A stretch of DNA of 34,323 bases from Candidatus Glassbacteria bacterium RIFCSPLOWO2_12_FULL_58_11 (GCA_001780825.1 MFIX01000140.1:1-34323), one strand, 5' to 3'. Counted from the first letter of the stretch, positions 9,949-22,332 are shown. Notes: generated by a model from the sequence alone, not told the origin. Program-made: numbers and translations.

Positions 9949-10575
9949 ATGAAACCATTTGTGAGACTGACCGCGCTGGCGGCCCTGCTCGACCGTCAGA
10001 ATGTCGATACAGACCAGATCATTCCAAAGCAGTACCTCAAGAAAATCGAGCGGACCGGCTTCGGCCGTCACTTGTTCCATGACTGGCGCTATCTGGATGA
10101 GGAAGAAACCCGGCCCAATCCGGATTTTGTTCTCAACCAGCCCCGCTACCGGGGGGCCGGGATCCTGGTCGCCCGGGACAATTTCGGCTGCGGATCGAGC
10201 CGTGAGCACGCTCCCTGGGCCTTGCAGGAATACGGATTCCGCAGTATAATCGCGCCCAGTTTCGCCGACATTTTTTATAACAACTGTCTTAAGAACGGTA
10301 TGCTGCCGGTGGCCCTGAAAACCGGCGAGGTGGAGCGGCTCTTTGCGGAGGTCGGCGCAACTGAGGGCTGCAAACTTACCGTTGACCTCGAGAAGCAGGA
10401 GGTTTCATCTCCGCAGGGCTTGTGTTTCAAGTTCGAGATTTCGCCATTCTCCAAGGATTGCCTGCTCAGGGGACTGGACGATATCGGCTGGACTTTACAG
10501 TTCGCGCAAAAAATCGAGGATTTCGAGAAGGTATATCACCGGGAGAATCCCTGGCTGCTGGTCGGCCGGAGTTAG
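9949..10575 (+). CDS. leuD: 3-isopropylmalate dehydratase small subunit
   Basis: [22 protein letters not shown] ... [13 protein letters not shown]. Confidence 0.95.
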   Translation: MKPFVRLTALAALLDRQNVDTDQIIPKQYLKKIERTGFGRHLFHDWRYLDEEETRPNPDFVLNQPRYRGAGILVARDNFGCGSSREHAPWALQEYGFRSIIAPSFADIFYNNCLKNGMLPVALKTGEVERLFAEVGATEGCKLTVDLEKQEVSSPQGLCFKFEISPFSKDCLLRGLDDIGWTLQFAQKIEDFEKVYHRENPWLLVGRS

Positions 10576-10601
10576 CGAGGCGGCAAAAGAGGAATCAGAT
10601 T

Positions 10602-10735
10602 TAAGAAGTCAGTATTCAGAAGTCAGGAGTTAGAATTCAGGAAAAAAGCCTGAGACAGTAGCCGGCCCGGCTAATTCGTGAAATATCGGCTGTCCGTTTG
10701 AAATATCTTTTAACTTCTGACTTCTGGCTCCTATA
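10602..10735. repeat. Degenerate GAAGTCAG-type repeats forming an inverted repeat
   Basis: CAGAAGTCAGGAGTTAGA (10617-10634) versus the reverse complement of 10709-10726 (CAGAAGTCAGAAGTTAAA), 16/18 identical. Palindrome TAGCCGGCCCGGCTA at 10659-10673 lies between the arms. Confidence 0.6.
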
Positions 10736-10833
10736 TTCTCTTTATCTTTGCTATTAAGTGGCAATTACTAATCTCAAGATGTTGCCCGTAATTAACTAAG
10801 TCGCAAAGAATAACAACCAGAGGAGCATTCCAG

Positions 10834-11901
10834 ATGGCGGCGAGCTATAAGATCGCGGTTCTGCCGGGCGATGGCACCGGTCCGGAAGTGGTCGCGGAGG
10901 CCTTGAAAGTCCTGAAGGCGGCCGGGAAAAAATACGATGTAAAATTTAATTTTACCGAGTTCAACTGGGGCGGAGAAAATTACAAGGCCACCGGAATTGT
11001 GTTGCCGGAAGATGGCATCGAAACGCTGAAAAAGTACGACTCGATCCTGCTGGGTGCAATCGGCCACCCGGATGTCAAGCCGGGCATTCTGGAAAAAGGG
11101 CTGCTGCTGGCCCTGCGCTTCGGGCTAGACCACTATATCAACCTGCGCCCGGTAAAGCTCTACCCTGGTGTCGCCACCCCGATCCGGGACAAGGGCCCGG
11201 AGGATATCGACTTCGTGGTGGTGCGCGAGAACACCGAGGGTCTCTATGCCGGCGCGGGCGGAAACTTGAAAAAAGGCACGCCGGATGAGGTGGCGATCCA
11301 GACCTCGATCAATACCCGCAAGGGCGTGGAGCGCTGCGTGCGCTATGCTTTCGATTACTGCCGCAAGCGCGACAAACGCAAGACCCTGACCCTGGTGGCA
11401 AAAACCAACGTGCTGACCTATGCCTCGGACCTCTGGGAGCGCACCTTCCATGAGGTGGGAAAGAAAGACTATCCCGACATCAAGCGTGAGTACGCCCACG
11501 TGGATGCCACCTGCATGTGGATGGTGAAAAACCCCGAGTGGTTCGATGTAATCGTGGTGGAAAACATGTTCGGCGACATTATCACGGACCTGGGCGCCAT
11601 GGTCCAGGGCGGTATGGGAATCGCCGCCGGGGGCAACATCAATCCCCAGGGAGTTTCGATGTATGAGCCGATCGGCGGCAGCGCCCCCAAATACACCGGC
11701 AAGGGCGTGATCAACCCGCTGGCCGCTATCAGCGCGGCCCAGATGATGGTTCTGGACCTCGGGCTGGAAAAGATGGCGCACGATATCGAGCAGGCGGTAA
11801 TGTGGGCCTGCGCGAACAAGATTAAAAACCTCGGCGCGGGTAAGATGGGTTACAGCACCAGCGAGGTCGGCGACCTGATCGCTGGAAAGATTGACGGATA
11901 G
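10834..11901 (+). CDS. leuB: 3-isopropylmalate dehydrogenase (isocitrate/isopropylmalate dehydrogenase family)
   Basis: IAVLPGDGTGPEVVAEALKVL, VVRENTEGLYAGAGG, VENMFGDIITDLGAMVQGGMGIAAGGNINP, EPIGGSAPKYTGKG; assignment supported by leu operon context. Confidence 0.85.
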   Translation: MAASYKIAVLPGDGTGPEVVAEALKVLKAAGKKYDVKFNFTEFNWGGENYKATGIVLPEDGIETLKKYDSILLGAIGHPDVKPGILEKGLLLALRFGLDHYINLRPVKLYPGVATPIRDKGPEDIDFVVVRENTEGLYAGAGGNLKKGTPDEVAIQTSINTRKGVERCVRYAFDYCRKRDKRKTLTLVAKTNVLTYASDLWERTFHEVGKKDYPDIKREYAHVDATCMWMVKNPEWFDVIVVENMFGDIITDLGAMVQGGMGIAAGGNINPQGVSMYEPIGGSAPKYTGKGVINPLAAISAAQMMVLDLGLEKMAHDIEQAVMWACANKIKNLGAGKMGYSTSEVGDLIAGKIDG

Positions 11902-11942
11902 ACCTGACTAACTTGCTTTACCCTGACTGAAAGCGGCGCTTG

Positions 11943-12962
11943 ATGATTATTGTCATGCAGGAAAACGCCACCCGCGAGCAGATTGACCACGTGTTCGAGC
12001 GGGTGCGCGAGCTGGGTTACAACGTACATCCGATCTACGGCAAGCAGCGCACGGTGATCGGCGCGATCGGGGATGAGCGCGGCAAGTTCCGCCTGAAATC
12101 CCTCGAATCGGTCCCCGGAGTCGAATCGGTCATCCCAATCCTCAAGCCCTATAAGCTGGTCGGCCGGGAGCTCAAGAAAGAGAAAACCGTGGTCCGGGTG
12201 GGCGAGGATGTCGCTTTCGGCAGCAAGCAGTTCGTGATAATCGCCGGACCCTGTTCGGTGGAGAGCCGCGAACAGATTATCGAGACCGCTGAGCGCGTAA
12301 AAAAGGCTGGGGCCCGCATGCTGCGCGGCGGAGCTTTCAAGCCCCGAACCTCGCCTTACAGTTTCCAGGGTCTGGAGGAGGAAGGGCTTGAGCTGCTGGC
12401 CGAGGCCCGGGAAAAGACCGGACTCAAGATTGTCACCGAGGTGATCACGCCCCAGGACCTGCCCCTCGTCTCCAGTTACGCGGATGTCCTGCAGGTGGGC
12501 GCCCGCAACATGCAAAATTTCGCCCTGCTCAAGCAGATTGGCCAGCTCGACAAGCCGGTGCTGCTCAAGCGCGGGCTGTCGGCGACTATCAACGAGTTCC
12601 TGATGTCCGCCGAATATATCCTGAGCGAGGGCAACCGCAACGTAATCCTCTGCGAGCGCGGGATTCGGACTTTCGAAACCGCGACACGCAACACGCTGGA
12701 CCTCTCCGCGGTCCCGCTGATCCTGAAAATGAGCCATTTGCCGATAATTGTCGATCCGAGCCACGGGACCGGGGTGCCGGACCTGGTGGCGCCGATGTCC
12801 AAGGCGGCGGCGGCCGCGGGCGCGGATGGGGTCATTGTCGAGGTGCACAGCAACCCGGAAACCGCCCTTTCGGATGGCGAGCAGTCGCTGGACCCGGATG
12901 CTTTCGACCGGCTGGTGGGCGCGCTCAAGCCGATACTCAAGGCAGAGGGGCGTACGCTTTGA
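11943..12962 (+). CDS. aroF: Second DAHP synthase (type I-beta)
   Basis: [52 protein letters not shown]; paralogue of 5655..6674. Confidence 0.94.
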   Translation: MIIVMQENATREQIDHVFERVRELGYNVHPIYGKQRTVIGAIGDERGKFRLKSLESVPGVESVIPILKPYKLVGRELKKEKTVVRVGEDVAFGSKQFVIIAGPCSVESREQIIETAERVKKAGARMLRGGAFKPRTSPYSFQGLEEEGLELLAEAREKTGLKIVTEVITPQDLPLVSSYADVLQVGARNMQNFALLKQIGQLDKPVLLKRGLSATINEFLMSAEYILSEGNRNVILCERGIRTFETATRNTLDLSAVPLILKMSHLPIIVDPSHGTGVPDLVAPMSKAAAAAGADGVIVEVHSNPETALSDGEQSLDPDAFDRLVGALKPILKAEGRTL

Positions 12963-12988
12963 AACGCGGACAATATTGAATGCAGAAA

Positions 12989-13016
12989 GGCTGTCCCGGA
13001 ATGGACGGCCTTTTTT
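12989..13016 (+). terminator. Intrinsic terminator ending the aro/leu operon
   Basis: GGCTGTCC (12989-12996) CGGAAT GGACGGCC (13003-13010) TTTTTT. Confidence 0.85.
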
Positions 13017-13145
13017 ATCTGAGCGCAATTTTTCGGTTCTGCAGGCAGTCCTTCCAGGGAGGCGTCACTCCATTTCCCACTTAGACCTTTCACCGGCGCC
13101 CTCCATTCAGCCCCGCGCGCGGTCAGAGGCCGCGCCCCTCAAACA

Positions 13146-13174
13146 TTGACACCCGCCGCAGGCACTGATAAATT
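13146..13174 (+). promoter_or_regulatory. Sigma70-like promoter of proS
   Basis: TTGACA (13146-13151), 17 nt, TAAATT (13169-13174). Confidence 0.65.
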
Positions 13175-13210
13175 TAAACGATTTACCAAATCCTGAAAAT
13201 TCAACGGTAA

Positions 13211-14659
<1,449 letters not shown>

Positions 14660-14688
14660 TAGATATCAATAAGCGGGAGAAGCGAGAG

Positions 14689-15216
14689 ATGCTGGTAGGA
14701 ATAGTTTCGGACAGCCATGATAATGTGCCCATGCTGAAAAGGGCGGTGGAGCATTTCAATGCCGCCGGCTGCGGGCTGGTATTGCATGCCGGCGATTTTG
14801 TCGCCCCCTTCTCGATTGCCGTGCTGGAAGTGCTGGCCTGCCCGTTCAAAGCCGTCTATGGCAACAATGATGGAGAGAAAGTGGGGCTTAAGATGAAGGC
14901 CGCGGCTGTGGGCGGGTCGGTCGAGGAGCCGCCGCTGGCTCTCGAGGCCGGAGGCAGGAAATTTGTGATACTTCACGACTGCGATAACTGGGCCGCGGAG
15001 GCAGAAAAATTCGGCGCGGATGTGGTCGTTTTCGGACATACCCATGCCCTGCTGATCGAGCGGCCACACGGGGCCCGCTTGCCGGTGGGGATTAACCCCG
15101 GGGAATGCGGCGGCTGGCTCAGCGGCTCCTGCACCGCGGCGATCTTCGACACCGAGACCCTGGATGTGCGTGTGATCGATCTCACTCTCGATCCCGGTAA
15201 AGAGGTTAAGGCTTAA
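14689..15216 (+). CDS. YfcE/MJ0936-type metallophosphoesterase
   Basis: VGIVSDSHDN, LHAGDFV, AVYGNND, VFGHTHALLIERPHGARLPVGINPGECGGW. Confidence 0.9.
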   Translation: MLVGIVSDSHDNVPMLKRAVEHFNAAGCGLVLHAGDFVAPFSIAVLEVLACPFKAVYGNNDGEKVGLKMKAAAVGGSVEEPPLALEAGGRKFVILHDCDNWAAEAEKFGADVVVFGHTHALLIERPHGARLPVGINPGECGGWLSGSCTAAIFDTETLDVRVIDLTLDPGKEVKA

Positions 15217-15290
15217 GTCAGCGGAGTGGGAAGGTTCCCTTGAATCACTTTCCGGAAAACATCTAATCCCCTGCCAGAGTAAAATCAACC

Positions 15291-18200
15291 ATGCCTAAAC
15301 GCACCGACATAAAGAAAATAATGATCATCGGCTCTGGCCCGATTGTAATCGGCCAGGCCTGCGAATTTGACTATTCAGGCACCCAGGCCTGCAAGGCGTT
15401 GCGCGAAGAGGGTTATGAGGTAGTGCTGGTGAACAGCAATCCGGCCACGATCATGACTGACCCCGAGATGGCGGAAAGGGTTTATCTCGAGCCCCTGACG
15501 CCGGAGCTGGTAGCCAAGATAATCGAGAAAGAGCGGCCCCAGGCCCTGCTTTCGACCATGGGCGGCCAGACCGCCCTAAACCTTTCCGTGGCGCTGGCCG
15601 ATTCCGGCGTACTGGAGAAGTTCGGGGTCGAGCTGATCGGCGCCAAGCTCGAGGCGATCCGCAAGGCTGAGGACCGGGAAAAATTCGGCCGGTCCATGCA
15701 GAAGATCGGCCTCGACCTGGTCCGCGGCGACTATGCCCGTGACGTGGAGCAGGCCCGGGAGGTTGTCGGGCGGATTGGCCTGCCCGTGATCATCCGGCCT
15801 TCGTTCACGCTCGGCGGCACGGGCGGCGGAATTGCCGACACTCCGGAAAATTTTCTCGAGGCCGCCAAGCGGGGTCTGGCTCTCTCGCCGATCAGCGAGA
15901 TCCTGATCGAGGAATCGGTAGTCGGCTGGAAAGAGTACGAGCTGGAGGTGATGCGCGACCTGAAGGACAACGTGGTTATTATCTGCTCGATCGAGAATTT
16001 CGACCCGATGGGCATTCACACCGGCGACAGCATTACTGTCGCTCCGGCCCAGACACTGACCGACAAAGAGTACCAGCGTATGCGGGATGCAGCGCTGGCG
16101 GTAATCCGCGAGATCGGCGTGGAGACTGGCGGCTCGAACATCCAGTTCGCAGTGCACCCGGAAACCGGGCGGATGGTGATTATCGAGATGAACCCGCGGG
16201 TTTCCCGCTCCAGCGCCCTGGCCAGCAAAGCCACCGGTTTCCCGATAGCCAAGATCGCCGCCAAGCTAAGTGTTGGGCTTACCCTGGATGAAATCCCCAA
16301 CGATATCACGCGTAAGACTCCGGCCTCTTTCGAGCCGACCATCGATTATGTGGTGGTTAAAATCCCGCGCTTCACATTCGACAAGTTCCCCGGCACGGAT
16401 GATACGCTCACCGTACAGATGAAAAGCGTGGGCGAGGTGATGGCGATCGGCCGGACTTTCAAGGAGGCCTTGCAGAAAGCCCTCCGCGGCCTGGAAACCA
16501 ACCGCTATGGGCTGGGCGCCGATGGGCGGGAGATCGCCGCCCCGGAGAACCTGCTGGCACAATTGAAGCGGCCCAATGCGGACCGGGTATTTTATATCCG
16601 CCAGGCGCTGCTCGACGGGATGGAACCCGAGCGGATCAGCGAATTGAGCAAGATCGACGCCTGGTTTATCTATCAGATGAAAGAGATTGTCGAGATGGAG
16701 GAGCGGCTGGCCAAGATCCGCACCTCGGTTGGCCTTACAGCGGAGGTTCTGCGCGCCGCCAAGCGGATGGGGTTCTCCGATTACCAGATCGGCACGCTCT
16801 GCGGGATGGAGCAACTCGATGTGCGAAGGCTGCGCAAGAGCCGGGGCGTCCAGGCGGTGTTCAAGCGTGTCGATACCTGCGGCGGCGAGTTCGAGGCCCA
16901 CACACCTTACCTGTACAGCACTTATGAAACCGAGGACGAGTCCTGGCCCACGCGCCGCCGCAAGGTGATGATCCTCGGAAGCGGGCCGAACCGGATCGGC
17001 CAGGGAATCGAGTTCGATTACTGCTGCGTCCAGGCCGCTTTCGCCTTGCGCGAGGAGGGCTTTGAGTCGATCATGGTCAACTCGAACCCGGAAACTGTCA
17101 GTACGGATTACGATATTTCGGACCGCCTCTATTTTGAGCCGCTCACCCTGGAGGATGTGCTTAATATTGTCGAACTCGAAAAGCCGGAAGGGGTGATCGT
17201 GCAGTTCGGCGGCCAGACTCCGCTCAAGCTGGCTGTCCCGCTTGCCGAGCAGGGCGTGCCGATAATCGGCACCTCTCCGGCAAGTATTGACCTGGCCGAG
17301 GATCGCGAAAGATTCGGCAAGCTCATGCTCGAGCTGGGGATCGCCCACCCGGAATACGGAATCGCCTATAACCTCAAACAGGCTCAGGAGATCGCCGCCC
17401 GGATCGGCTACCCGGTCCTGGTCCGGCCCTCCTATGTACTCGGCGGCCAGTCGATGGTGATAGTCTACGATGACCAGTCACTGATCCGCTACATGAAATC
17501 GGCAATCGACGCCTCGCTGGGCAAGTCGATCCTGATCGATGATTATCTGGAAGCCGCGGTCGAGGTGGATGTGGATGCAATCTCGGATGGCAAGCTGACC
17601 GTGATCGGCGGAATCATGCAGCATATCGAGGAGGCGGGCATCCATTCCGGCGATTCAGCTTGTGTCATGCCGCCGCACACCCTGGATGCGGAGATTCTGG
17701 AGCAGATGCGCCAGGTCACCCGGGAACTGGCCCGGGCTTTGGAGGTGAAAGGCCTAATCAATATTCAGTTTGCGGTAAAAGACCATAAGCTTTACGTTTT
17801 GGAAGTCAATCCGCGGGCCAGCCGGACCGTGCCCTACGTGAGCAAGACCATCGGCATCTCTCTGGCCAAGCTGGCCGCCAAGGTGATGATCGGGCGCACT
17901 CTCGAGGAATTGGGCTTTACCAAGGAGCGTAAGATCAAGCATATTTCAGTCAAGGAAAGCGTTTTGCCGTTTATAAAATTCCCCAATGTCGATATCCTCC
18001 TCGGTCCGGAAATGAAATCCACCGGCGAAGTGATCGGGCTGGGGCACGATTACGGGATCAGCTATGCGAAGGCCCAGATAAGCGCCGGAAACGCGTTGCC
18101 GATGGAGGGCTCAGTGGCGGTCAGCCTGGCCGACAAGGACAAAACTGCGCTCCTGCCCGGAATACGCAAACTGGTGAAACTGGGTTTCCGGATTTACGCT

Positions 18201-18500
18201 ACCCAGGGAACCCATGAATCTTTGAAGAAAAACGGTGTCAAGAGCGAGCGGGTGTTCAAGGTAGGAGAGGGGACACCGAATATTGTCGATCTGATCAACG
18301 ATAATAAAATCAGCCTGTTGATCAATACGCCGATGGGCGAAAAAAGCCAGTACGATGCCGCGGCCATGCGCCGCGGAGCGCTGACCCGCGGCATTCCATA
18401 TGTGACCACCACCTCAGGGGCGATTGCCGCAATCGATGGGATCGAGGCCCTTAAGAAAGGCCGGCTCGAAGTAACCTCACTGCAGGAATATTACGCATGA
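15291..18500 (+). CDS. carB: Carbamoyl-phosphate synthase large subunit
   Basis: 1069 aa with two ATP-grasp halves: [49 protein letters not shown], repeated as [22 protein letters not shown]. Confidence 0.97.
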   Translation: MPKRTDIKKIMIIGSGPIVIGQACEFDYSGTQACKALREEGYEVVLVNSNPATIMTDPEMAERVYLEPLTPELVAKIIEKERPQALLSTMGGQTALNLSVALADSGVLEKFGVELIGAKLEAIRKAEDREKFGRSMQKIGLDLVRGDYARDVEQAREVVGRIGLPVIIRPSFTLGGTGGGIADTPENFLEAAKRGLALSPISEILIEESVVGWKEYELEVMRDLKDNVVIICSIENFDPMGIHTGDSITVAPAQTLTDKEYQRMRDAALAVIREIGVETGGSNIQFAVHPETGRMVIIEMNPRVSRSSALASKATGFPIAKIAAKLSVGLTLDEIPNDITRKTPASFEPTIDYVVVKIPRFTFDKFPGTDDTLTVQMKSVGEVMAIGRTFKEALQKALRGLETNRYGLGADGREIAAPENLLAQLKRPNADRVFYIRQALLDGMEPERISELSKIDAWFIYQMKEIVEMEERLAKIRTSVGLTAEVLRAAKRMGFSDYQIGTLCGMEQLDVRRLRKSRGVQAVFKRVDTCGGEFEAHTPYLYSTYETEDESWPTRRRKVMILGSGPNRIGQGIEFDYCCVQAAFALREEGFESIMVNSNPETVSTDYDISDRLYFEPLTLEDVLNIVELEKPEGVIVQFGGQTPLKLAVPLAEQGVPIIGTSPASIDLAEDRERFGKLMLELGIAHPEYGIAYNLKQAQEIAARIGYPVLVRPSYVLGGQSMVIVYDDQSLIRYMKSAIDASLGKSILIDDYLEAAVEVDVDAISDGKLTVIGGIMQHIEEAGIHSGDSACVMPPHTLDAEILEQMRQVTRELARALEVKGLINIQFAVKDHKLYVLEVNPRASRTVPYVSKTIGISLAKLAAKVMIGRTLEELGFTKERKIKHISVKESVLPFIKFPNVDILLGPEMKSTGEVIGLGHDYGISYAKAQISAGNALPMEGSVAVSLADKDKTALLPGIRKLVKLGFRIYATQGTHESLKKNGVKSERVFKVGEGTPNIVDLINDNKISLLINTPMGEKSQYDAAAMRRGALTRGIPYVTTTSGAIAAIDGIEALKKGRLEVTSLQEYYA

Positions 18501-18859
18501 AAAAAATTATCGTAGTGGATGATGTCGCCGCGAACCGCGATATTTTTTTGCACTTGCTGGAAGATCAATACCAGGTCCTGGAAGCGGCGGATGGCCGGGA
18601 GGGTATCGAGCTGGCGGAGCGGGAAGCGCCGGATTTGATGTTCCTCGATGTCTCGATGCCGGGCATGGGCGGCCTGGAAGTAATCGAAGCGCTGCGCAAG
18701 CATAACGAGCTTTACCGCCTGCCGGTGATCGCGATAACCGCGCATTCGGTTTTCAGCGCCAAGAAAGCGGTGGAGAAAGGCTGCAATGATTTTCTGCTTA
18801 AACCGTTGACTCCACAGAAAATTCTGGATAAAATCGAAAAATGGATCCAGCCTACATAG
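18497..18859 (+). CDS. Single-domain response regulator (CheY-like receiver)
   Basis: [52 protein letters not shown] overlap with carB. Confidence 0.9.
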   Translation: MKKIIVVDDVAANRDIFLHLLEDQYQVLEAADGREGIELAEREAPDLMFLDVSMPGMGGLEVIEALRKHNELYRLPVIAITAHSVFSAKKAVEKGCNDFLLKPLTPQKILDKIEKWIQPT

Positions 18860-19431
18860 ACCGCCCCGGGCCGGGCAAGAAACGGACATCGAGCCGCGCT
18901 GGAGGCGCCGGATTTTTGCTGCCGCTGCTGTTCCTGGCGCTGGCGGCCTGTTCGCGCTCGGTCAATCAGCCCCGGGAGGTCGCCGAATGCTTTCTGGAGG
19001 CGATCCAGGAAGGTTCGCTGGAAAAAATGGATACCCTGATGAACTGGAATGAAGTGGCGGCCAATGCCTACTATTTTACGCGGGATTTCATGAAACTCCA
19101 GTCAAAGGAACAGCAGCTCGAAGCGCTCAAAGGCTTCAAACAAAGACTACGCGAGGAGGTCCTTCCGCTGGCGCGCAGAGCTAAATATGAGTTGGCGGAT
19201 GTATATATTTCAAGATGGAAAAGTGACGCTGTCTACCGGGTAACCTTCCCGGAGACGGTTACGAAGCTGAAGAAACCCAGGATCGAGCCGCAATTTACAG
19301 TCATAATGAATCTAGATTTGGGCATTAAACGCTGGTATATTACTGACTTGGGCGATTTTATCAGCCAGAACATGCTCCAGGGGAATTATAATCCTGATAC
19401 TCTTTACCTGTCCAATCCGATTCGGCCTTAG
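18841..19431 (+). CDS. Putative lipoprotein/secreted protein
   Basis: GFLLPLLFLALAACSRSVNQ lipobox-like segment, then PREVAECFLEAIQEG; overlaps the response-regulator end. Confidence 0.75.
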   Translation: MDPAYIDRPGPGKKRTSSRAGGAGFLLPLLFLALAACSRSVNQPREVAECFLEAIQEGSLEKMDTLMNWNEVAANAYYFTRDFMKLQSKEQQLEALKGFKQRLREEVLPLARRAKYELADVYISRWKSDAVYRVTFPETVTKLKKPRIEPQFTVIMNLDLGIKRWYITDLGDFISQNMLQGNYNPDTLYLSNPIRP

Positions 19432-19470
19432 CATGGGTAGGTTAACCTTCAAGGGATGCGGAGTAGCCTG

Positions 19471-19665
19471 ATGAGCGAACTTCAGTTTCCGAAATGCATG
19501 AAATGCAGCACCGGCGTACTGGTGCCGCTCAGCGATTACGGCCGTGACGGGGCCTCGATAATGTATAAGGCCTGGGTCTGTACCAACCCGGACTGCGGAT
19601 TTCACCTGCGGATCGATAACGGTGAAGTCAGTATCGGCAAAGACATCGGCCAGTCTTTCAAGTAG
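19471..19665 (+). CDS. Small Cys-rich (zinc-ribbon-like) protein
   Basis: MSELQFPKCMKCSTG ... WVCTNPDCGFHLRIDNG, paired CxxC/CxxxxC knuckles. Confidence 0.65.
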   Translation: MSELQFPKCMKCSTGVLVPLSDYGRDGASIMYKAWVCTNPDCGFHLRIDNGEVSIGKDIGQSFK

Positions 19666-20079
19666 GGCGGTCCCTGCGCCGCCCTCAGCGCTCAACTGCG
19701 ATGCACTAGCGGTTGTCGCGCTGTTGAATATTTCACCAGGCGGCGCCTGATCGAGGGGTACTGACCCGGACAATTCGAGAAATTGTTATTGAGCCTGCCT
19801 GATCTGTTGAAGGCTTTTCATATTGCTTCCGGTATGTCGTTGTGCCTCCCGCGGCCTCCCGTCGCGCCAGGCCGGGTCCAACTTCCGCGCTAGAGGCGGA
19901 CCACGCGGGATTTATAATTAACTTTCCCGGCCCGGATATCCAAAGATTGGTCCGGGATAACATTTATTCTCTCGGCACACTCGCATAGCATTAGTGCTAA
20001 ATATATTTCGTAATTGTTTACATATTCTATTTTAACATAATTATTCTAAAGTCAATTATTAAGCAGTACGGAGCCAGCC

Positions 20080-21645
20080 ATGCAGCCGGTCCTTACAGCG
20101 GAACAGATGCGCCGGGTTGACCGGGCGACTATCGATGGGCTGGGGTTACCGGGCACCGTGCTGATGGAATCGGCGGGCCGGGCGGTGGCACAGGCTATCA
20201 GGGAGTTTCCGGCCACTTCGAGCCTTAAGCGTCCACTGGTACTCTGCGGCAAGGGCAATAACGGCGGAGATGGTTTCGTGGTCGCCCGCGCCCTGCAGGG
20301 GCATTCAGCCAGTGGCTTTCCGAGGATCATTCTGTGCGGAAAAGTGAACGAGCTGAGCGGCGATGCCGCACTGATGGCCCGGGTGGCCGTTAATTGTGGT
20401 ATCAAGGTAATCGAGTTGGATGAACATAACCTTCACCTGCTCGCCGCTGAGCTTGCGGCCTGCGACATGGTAGTCGACGCTCTCCTGGGGAGCGGGGCCG
20501 GGGGCGCGCCGCACGGGTTGATCGCGCGGGTCATCGAGACCCTGCAGGAATATCAGCCCGTCGTAGTGGCCGTAGATTCGCCGAGCGGAGTGGAAATGGA
20601 CAGCGGTCAAGTCCCCGGTGCGGCGGTAACTGCGGTCCTGACTGTTACTTTCGGCTTCGAAAAGATCGGCCACCGTTTCTACCCCGGGCGCTCCAGGTGC
20701 GGAAAGGTACTGGTCGCCGATATCGGCTTCCCGGAAGCCGCGCTTTCAGGGATCGACTGCAAGCTGTTTGTCTGCGAACCCGCCGATATCCGTCATCGCC
20801 TCCCGGTCCGCAGGGCGGACAGCCACAAGGGCGACTACGGCAAGGTGCTGGTGGTTGGCGGCTCTACCGGCTTGACCGGGGCTGCGGTGATGGCCGCCGA
20901 GGCCGCCCTGGTTGCCGGCGCGGGAATGGTCACCGCCGGAGTGCCGCAGTCCCTGAACCCGGTATTTGAAGCCAAGCTCACCGAGGCGATGACCCTGCCA
21001 TTGCCGGATACCGGCAATGGCTTTCTCGCGGCTAAAGGACTGGATAAAGTCCTAGAATTCCTTACCGGGATGGATGTGCTGGCGCTTGGTCCAGGCCTGG
21101 GCCGGGATGAGGAGACGGTAAAATTCGCTCGCGGGCTGGCCCGCGCTGCTGTAAAATTGCCGGTGGTGATCGATGCCGATGGCCTGAACGCCTTCGCGGC
21201 CGAGCCCTCGACGCTCGAAGCCTTCGGCGGAACGGTAGTGATAACGCCGCATCCGGGTGAGATGGCCCGCCTTTGCGGCTCGAGCGTGGAAATGGTGCGC
21301 TCTGAGCCGGTAAAGGTGGCTCGCGAATTCGCCGAGAGCCATGGCGTAGTGGTTGCGCTCAAGGGGCCGCCAACCGTGGTTGCCGGGCCGGGCGGCCGGG
21401 CGGTGATCAATCCCACCGGCGGACCGGCGATGGCCAAGGCCGGCAGCGGAGACGTGCTGACCGGGATAATCGCCGGGCTTCTAGCCCAGGGCCTCGAACC
21501 TTTCGATGCGGCTTTCTGCGGCTCGTACCTTCACGGCCTGGCCGGCGATATCGCCGCCGGGGAACTCGGGCCTTACAGCGTAGTGGCCGGCGATATTCTG
21601 GCGCGGATCGGCCGGGCGATCGGCCGGGTGAATGAGCGGGATTGA
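20080..21645 (+). CDS. nnr: Bifunctional NAD(P)HX epimerase/dehydratase
   Basis: N-terminal YjeF_N (GKGNNGGDGFVVARAL, DALLGSGAGG) and C-terminal carbohydrate-kinase-like domain (ALGPGLGRD, DADGLNAF, TPHPGEMARL, KAGSGDVLTGII). Confidence 0.95.
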   Translation: MQPVLTAEQMRRVDRATIDGLGLPGTVLMESAGRAVAQAIREFPATSSLKRPLVLCGKGNNGGDGFVVARALQGHSASGFPRIILCGKVNELSGDAALMARVAVNCGIKVIELDEHNLHLLAAELAACDMVVDALLGSGAGGAPHGLIARVIETLQEYQPVVVAVDSPSGVEMDSGQVPGAAVTAVLTVTFGFEKIGHRFYPGRSRCGKVLVADIGFPEAALSGIDCKLFVCEPADIRHRLPVRRADSHKGDYGKVLVVGGSTGLTGAAVMAAEAALVAGAGMVTAGVPQSLNPVFEAKLTEAMTLPLPDTGNGFLAAKGLDKVLEFLTGMDVLALGPGLGRDEETVKFARGLARAAVKLPVVIDADGLNAFAAEPSTLEAFGGTVVITPHPGEMARLCGSSVEMVRSEPVKVAREFAESHGVVVALKGPPTVVAGPGGRAVINPTGGPAMAKAGSGDVLTGIIAGLLAQGLEPFDAAFCGSYLHGLAGDIAAGELGPYSVVAGDILARIGRAIGRVNERD

Positions 21646-21713
21646 GAGCTTGGCTAAAGCGCTCCGGCCGGTATCTTTAAGCTTGACAATCAAATAAATC
21701 GAGGATATTTTAA

Positions 21714-22256
21714 ATGTCTGTGCTGTTAATAGATTTGGACGACCTAAAGGCCGGCTCTTTCAGCGCTTCCGGTTCTTTCCGGTCCGCCTCTCTGGAGCTG
21801 GACCCGGATTCCGCTTTCAGGTTTTCCGGGCAGATAAAGCTGAGCGTCCGGATCAACACTACCGATAAGCTGACCTATTATGTCTCGGGCCGGCTGAATT
21901 ATCAGGCGCAGGGCGATTGCCGGCGCTGCCTCCGTGAAGTTAATGAGCCTGTGGAGACGGAGTTCAGGGGAGTATTCGCGTTTCCCGAGGCTTTGGAAAA
22001 GCTGGCCCCCACCCGGGAGGAGCAGGCAGCCGAAGAGATATTCCCTCTCAAGCACGGCGAGACGAATATCGACCTGACCGCGTTGGTGCGCGAAAGCCTG
22101 CTCCTGGAATATCCGTTATACGTTCAATGCGCCGAAGATTGCCGTGGATTTTGCCCGAGTTGCGGAGCCAATCTCAATGTAGAGAGCTGTAAGTGCCGGA
22201 ATCTAGTCCGCGACGCGCGCTGGGCCAAGCTGCTTGATTTGAACCGGGATAAATAA
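21714..22256 (+). CDS. yceD: DUF177 / YceD family protein
   Basis: GDCRRCLREVNEPVETEFRGVF, CAEDCRGFCPSCGANLNVESCKC; directly upstream of rpmF. Confidence 0.9.
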   Translation: MSVLLIDLDDLKAGSFSASGSFRSASLELDPDSAFRFSGQIKLSVRINTTDKLTYYVSGRLNYQAQGDCRRCLREVNEPVETEFRGVFAFPEALEKLAPTREEQAAEEIFPLKHGETNIDLTALVRESLLLEYPLYVQCAEDCRGFCPSCGANLNVESCKCRNLVRDARWAKLLDLNRDK

Positions 22257-22332
22257 GCTGTACATAGGTTTTTCTTTCTTACCGGAAGGCGATTCTCGCT
22301 ATCACCTTCCGTTTGACTATTAAGGAGGAATC

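Noticed and set aside
16266-17348. Long minus-strand ORF (360 aa) inside carB, and similar ones at 7523-8524, 11850-13028, 13484-14506, 31731-32651
   Set aside because: Shadow ORFs opposite well-supported genes in GC-rich DNA; low-complexity His/Asp/Leu/Gly-rich translations with no family signature.
19665-19684. GGGCGG/CCGCCC hairpin after the small Cys-rich gene
   Set aside because: Lacks a T-tract; not enough to call a terminator.
21683-21711. TTGACA-N17-TATTTT promoter before yceD
   Set aside because: Predicted start site would fall inside the yceD coding region, and a GAGG SD at 21701-21704 overlaps the motif; probably chance.
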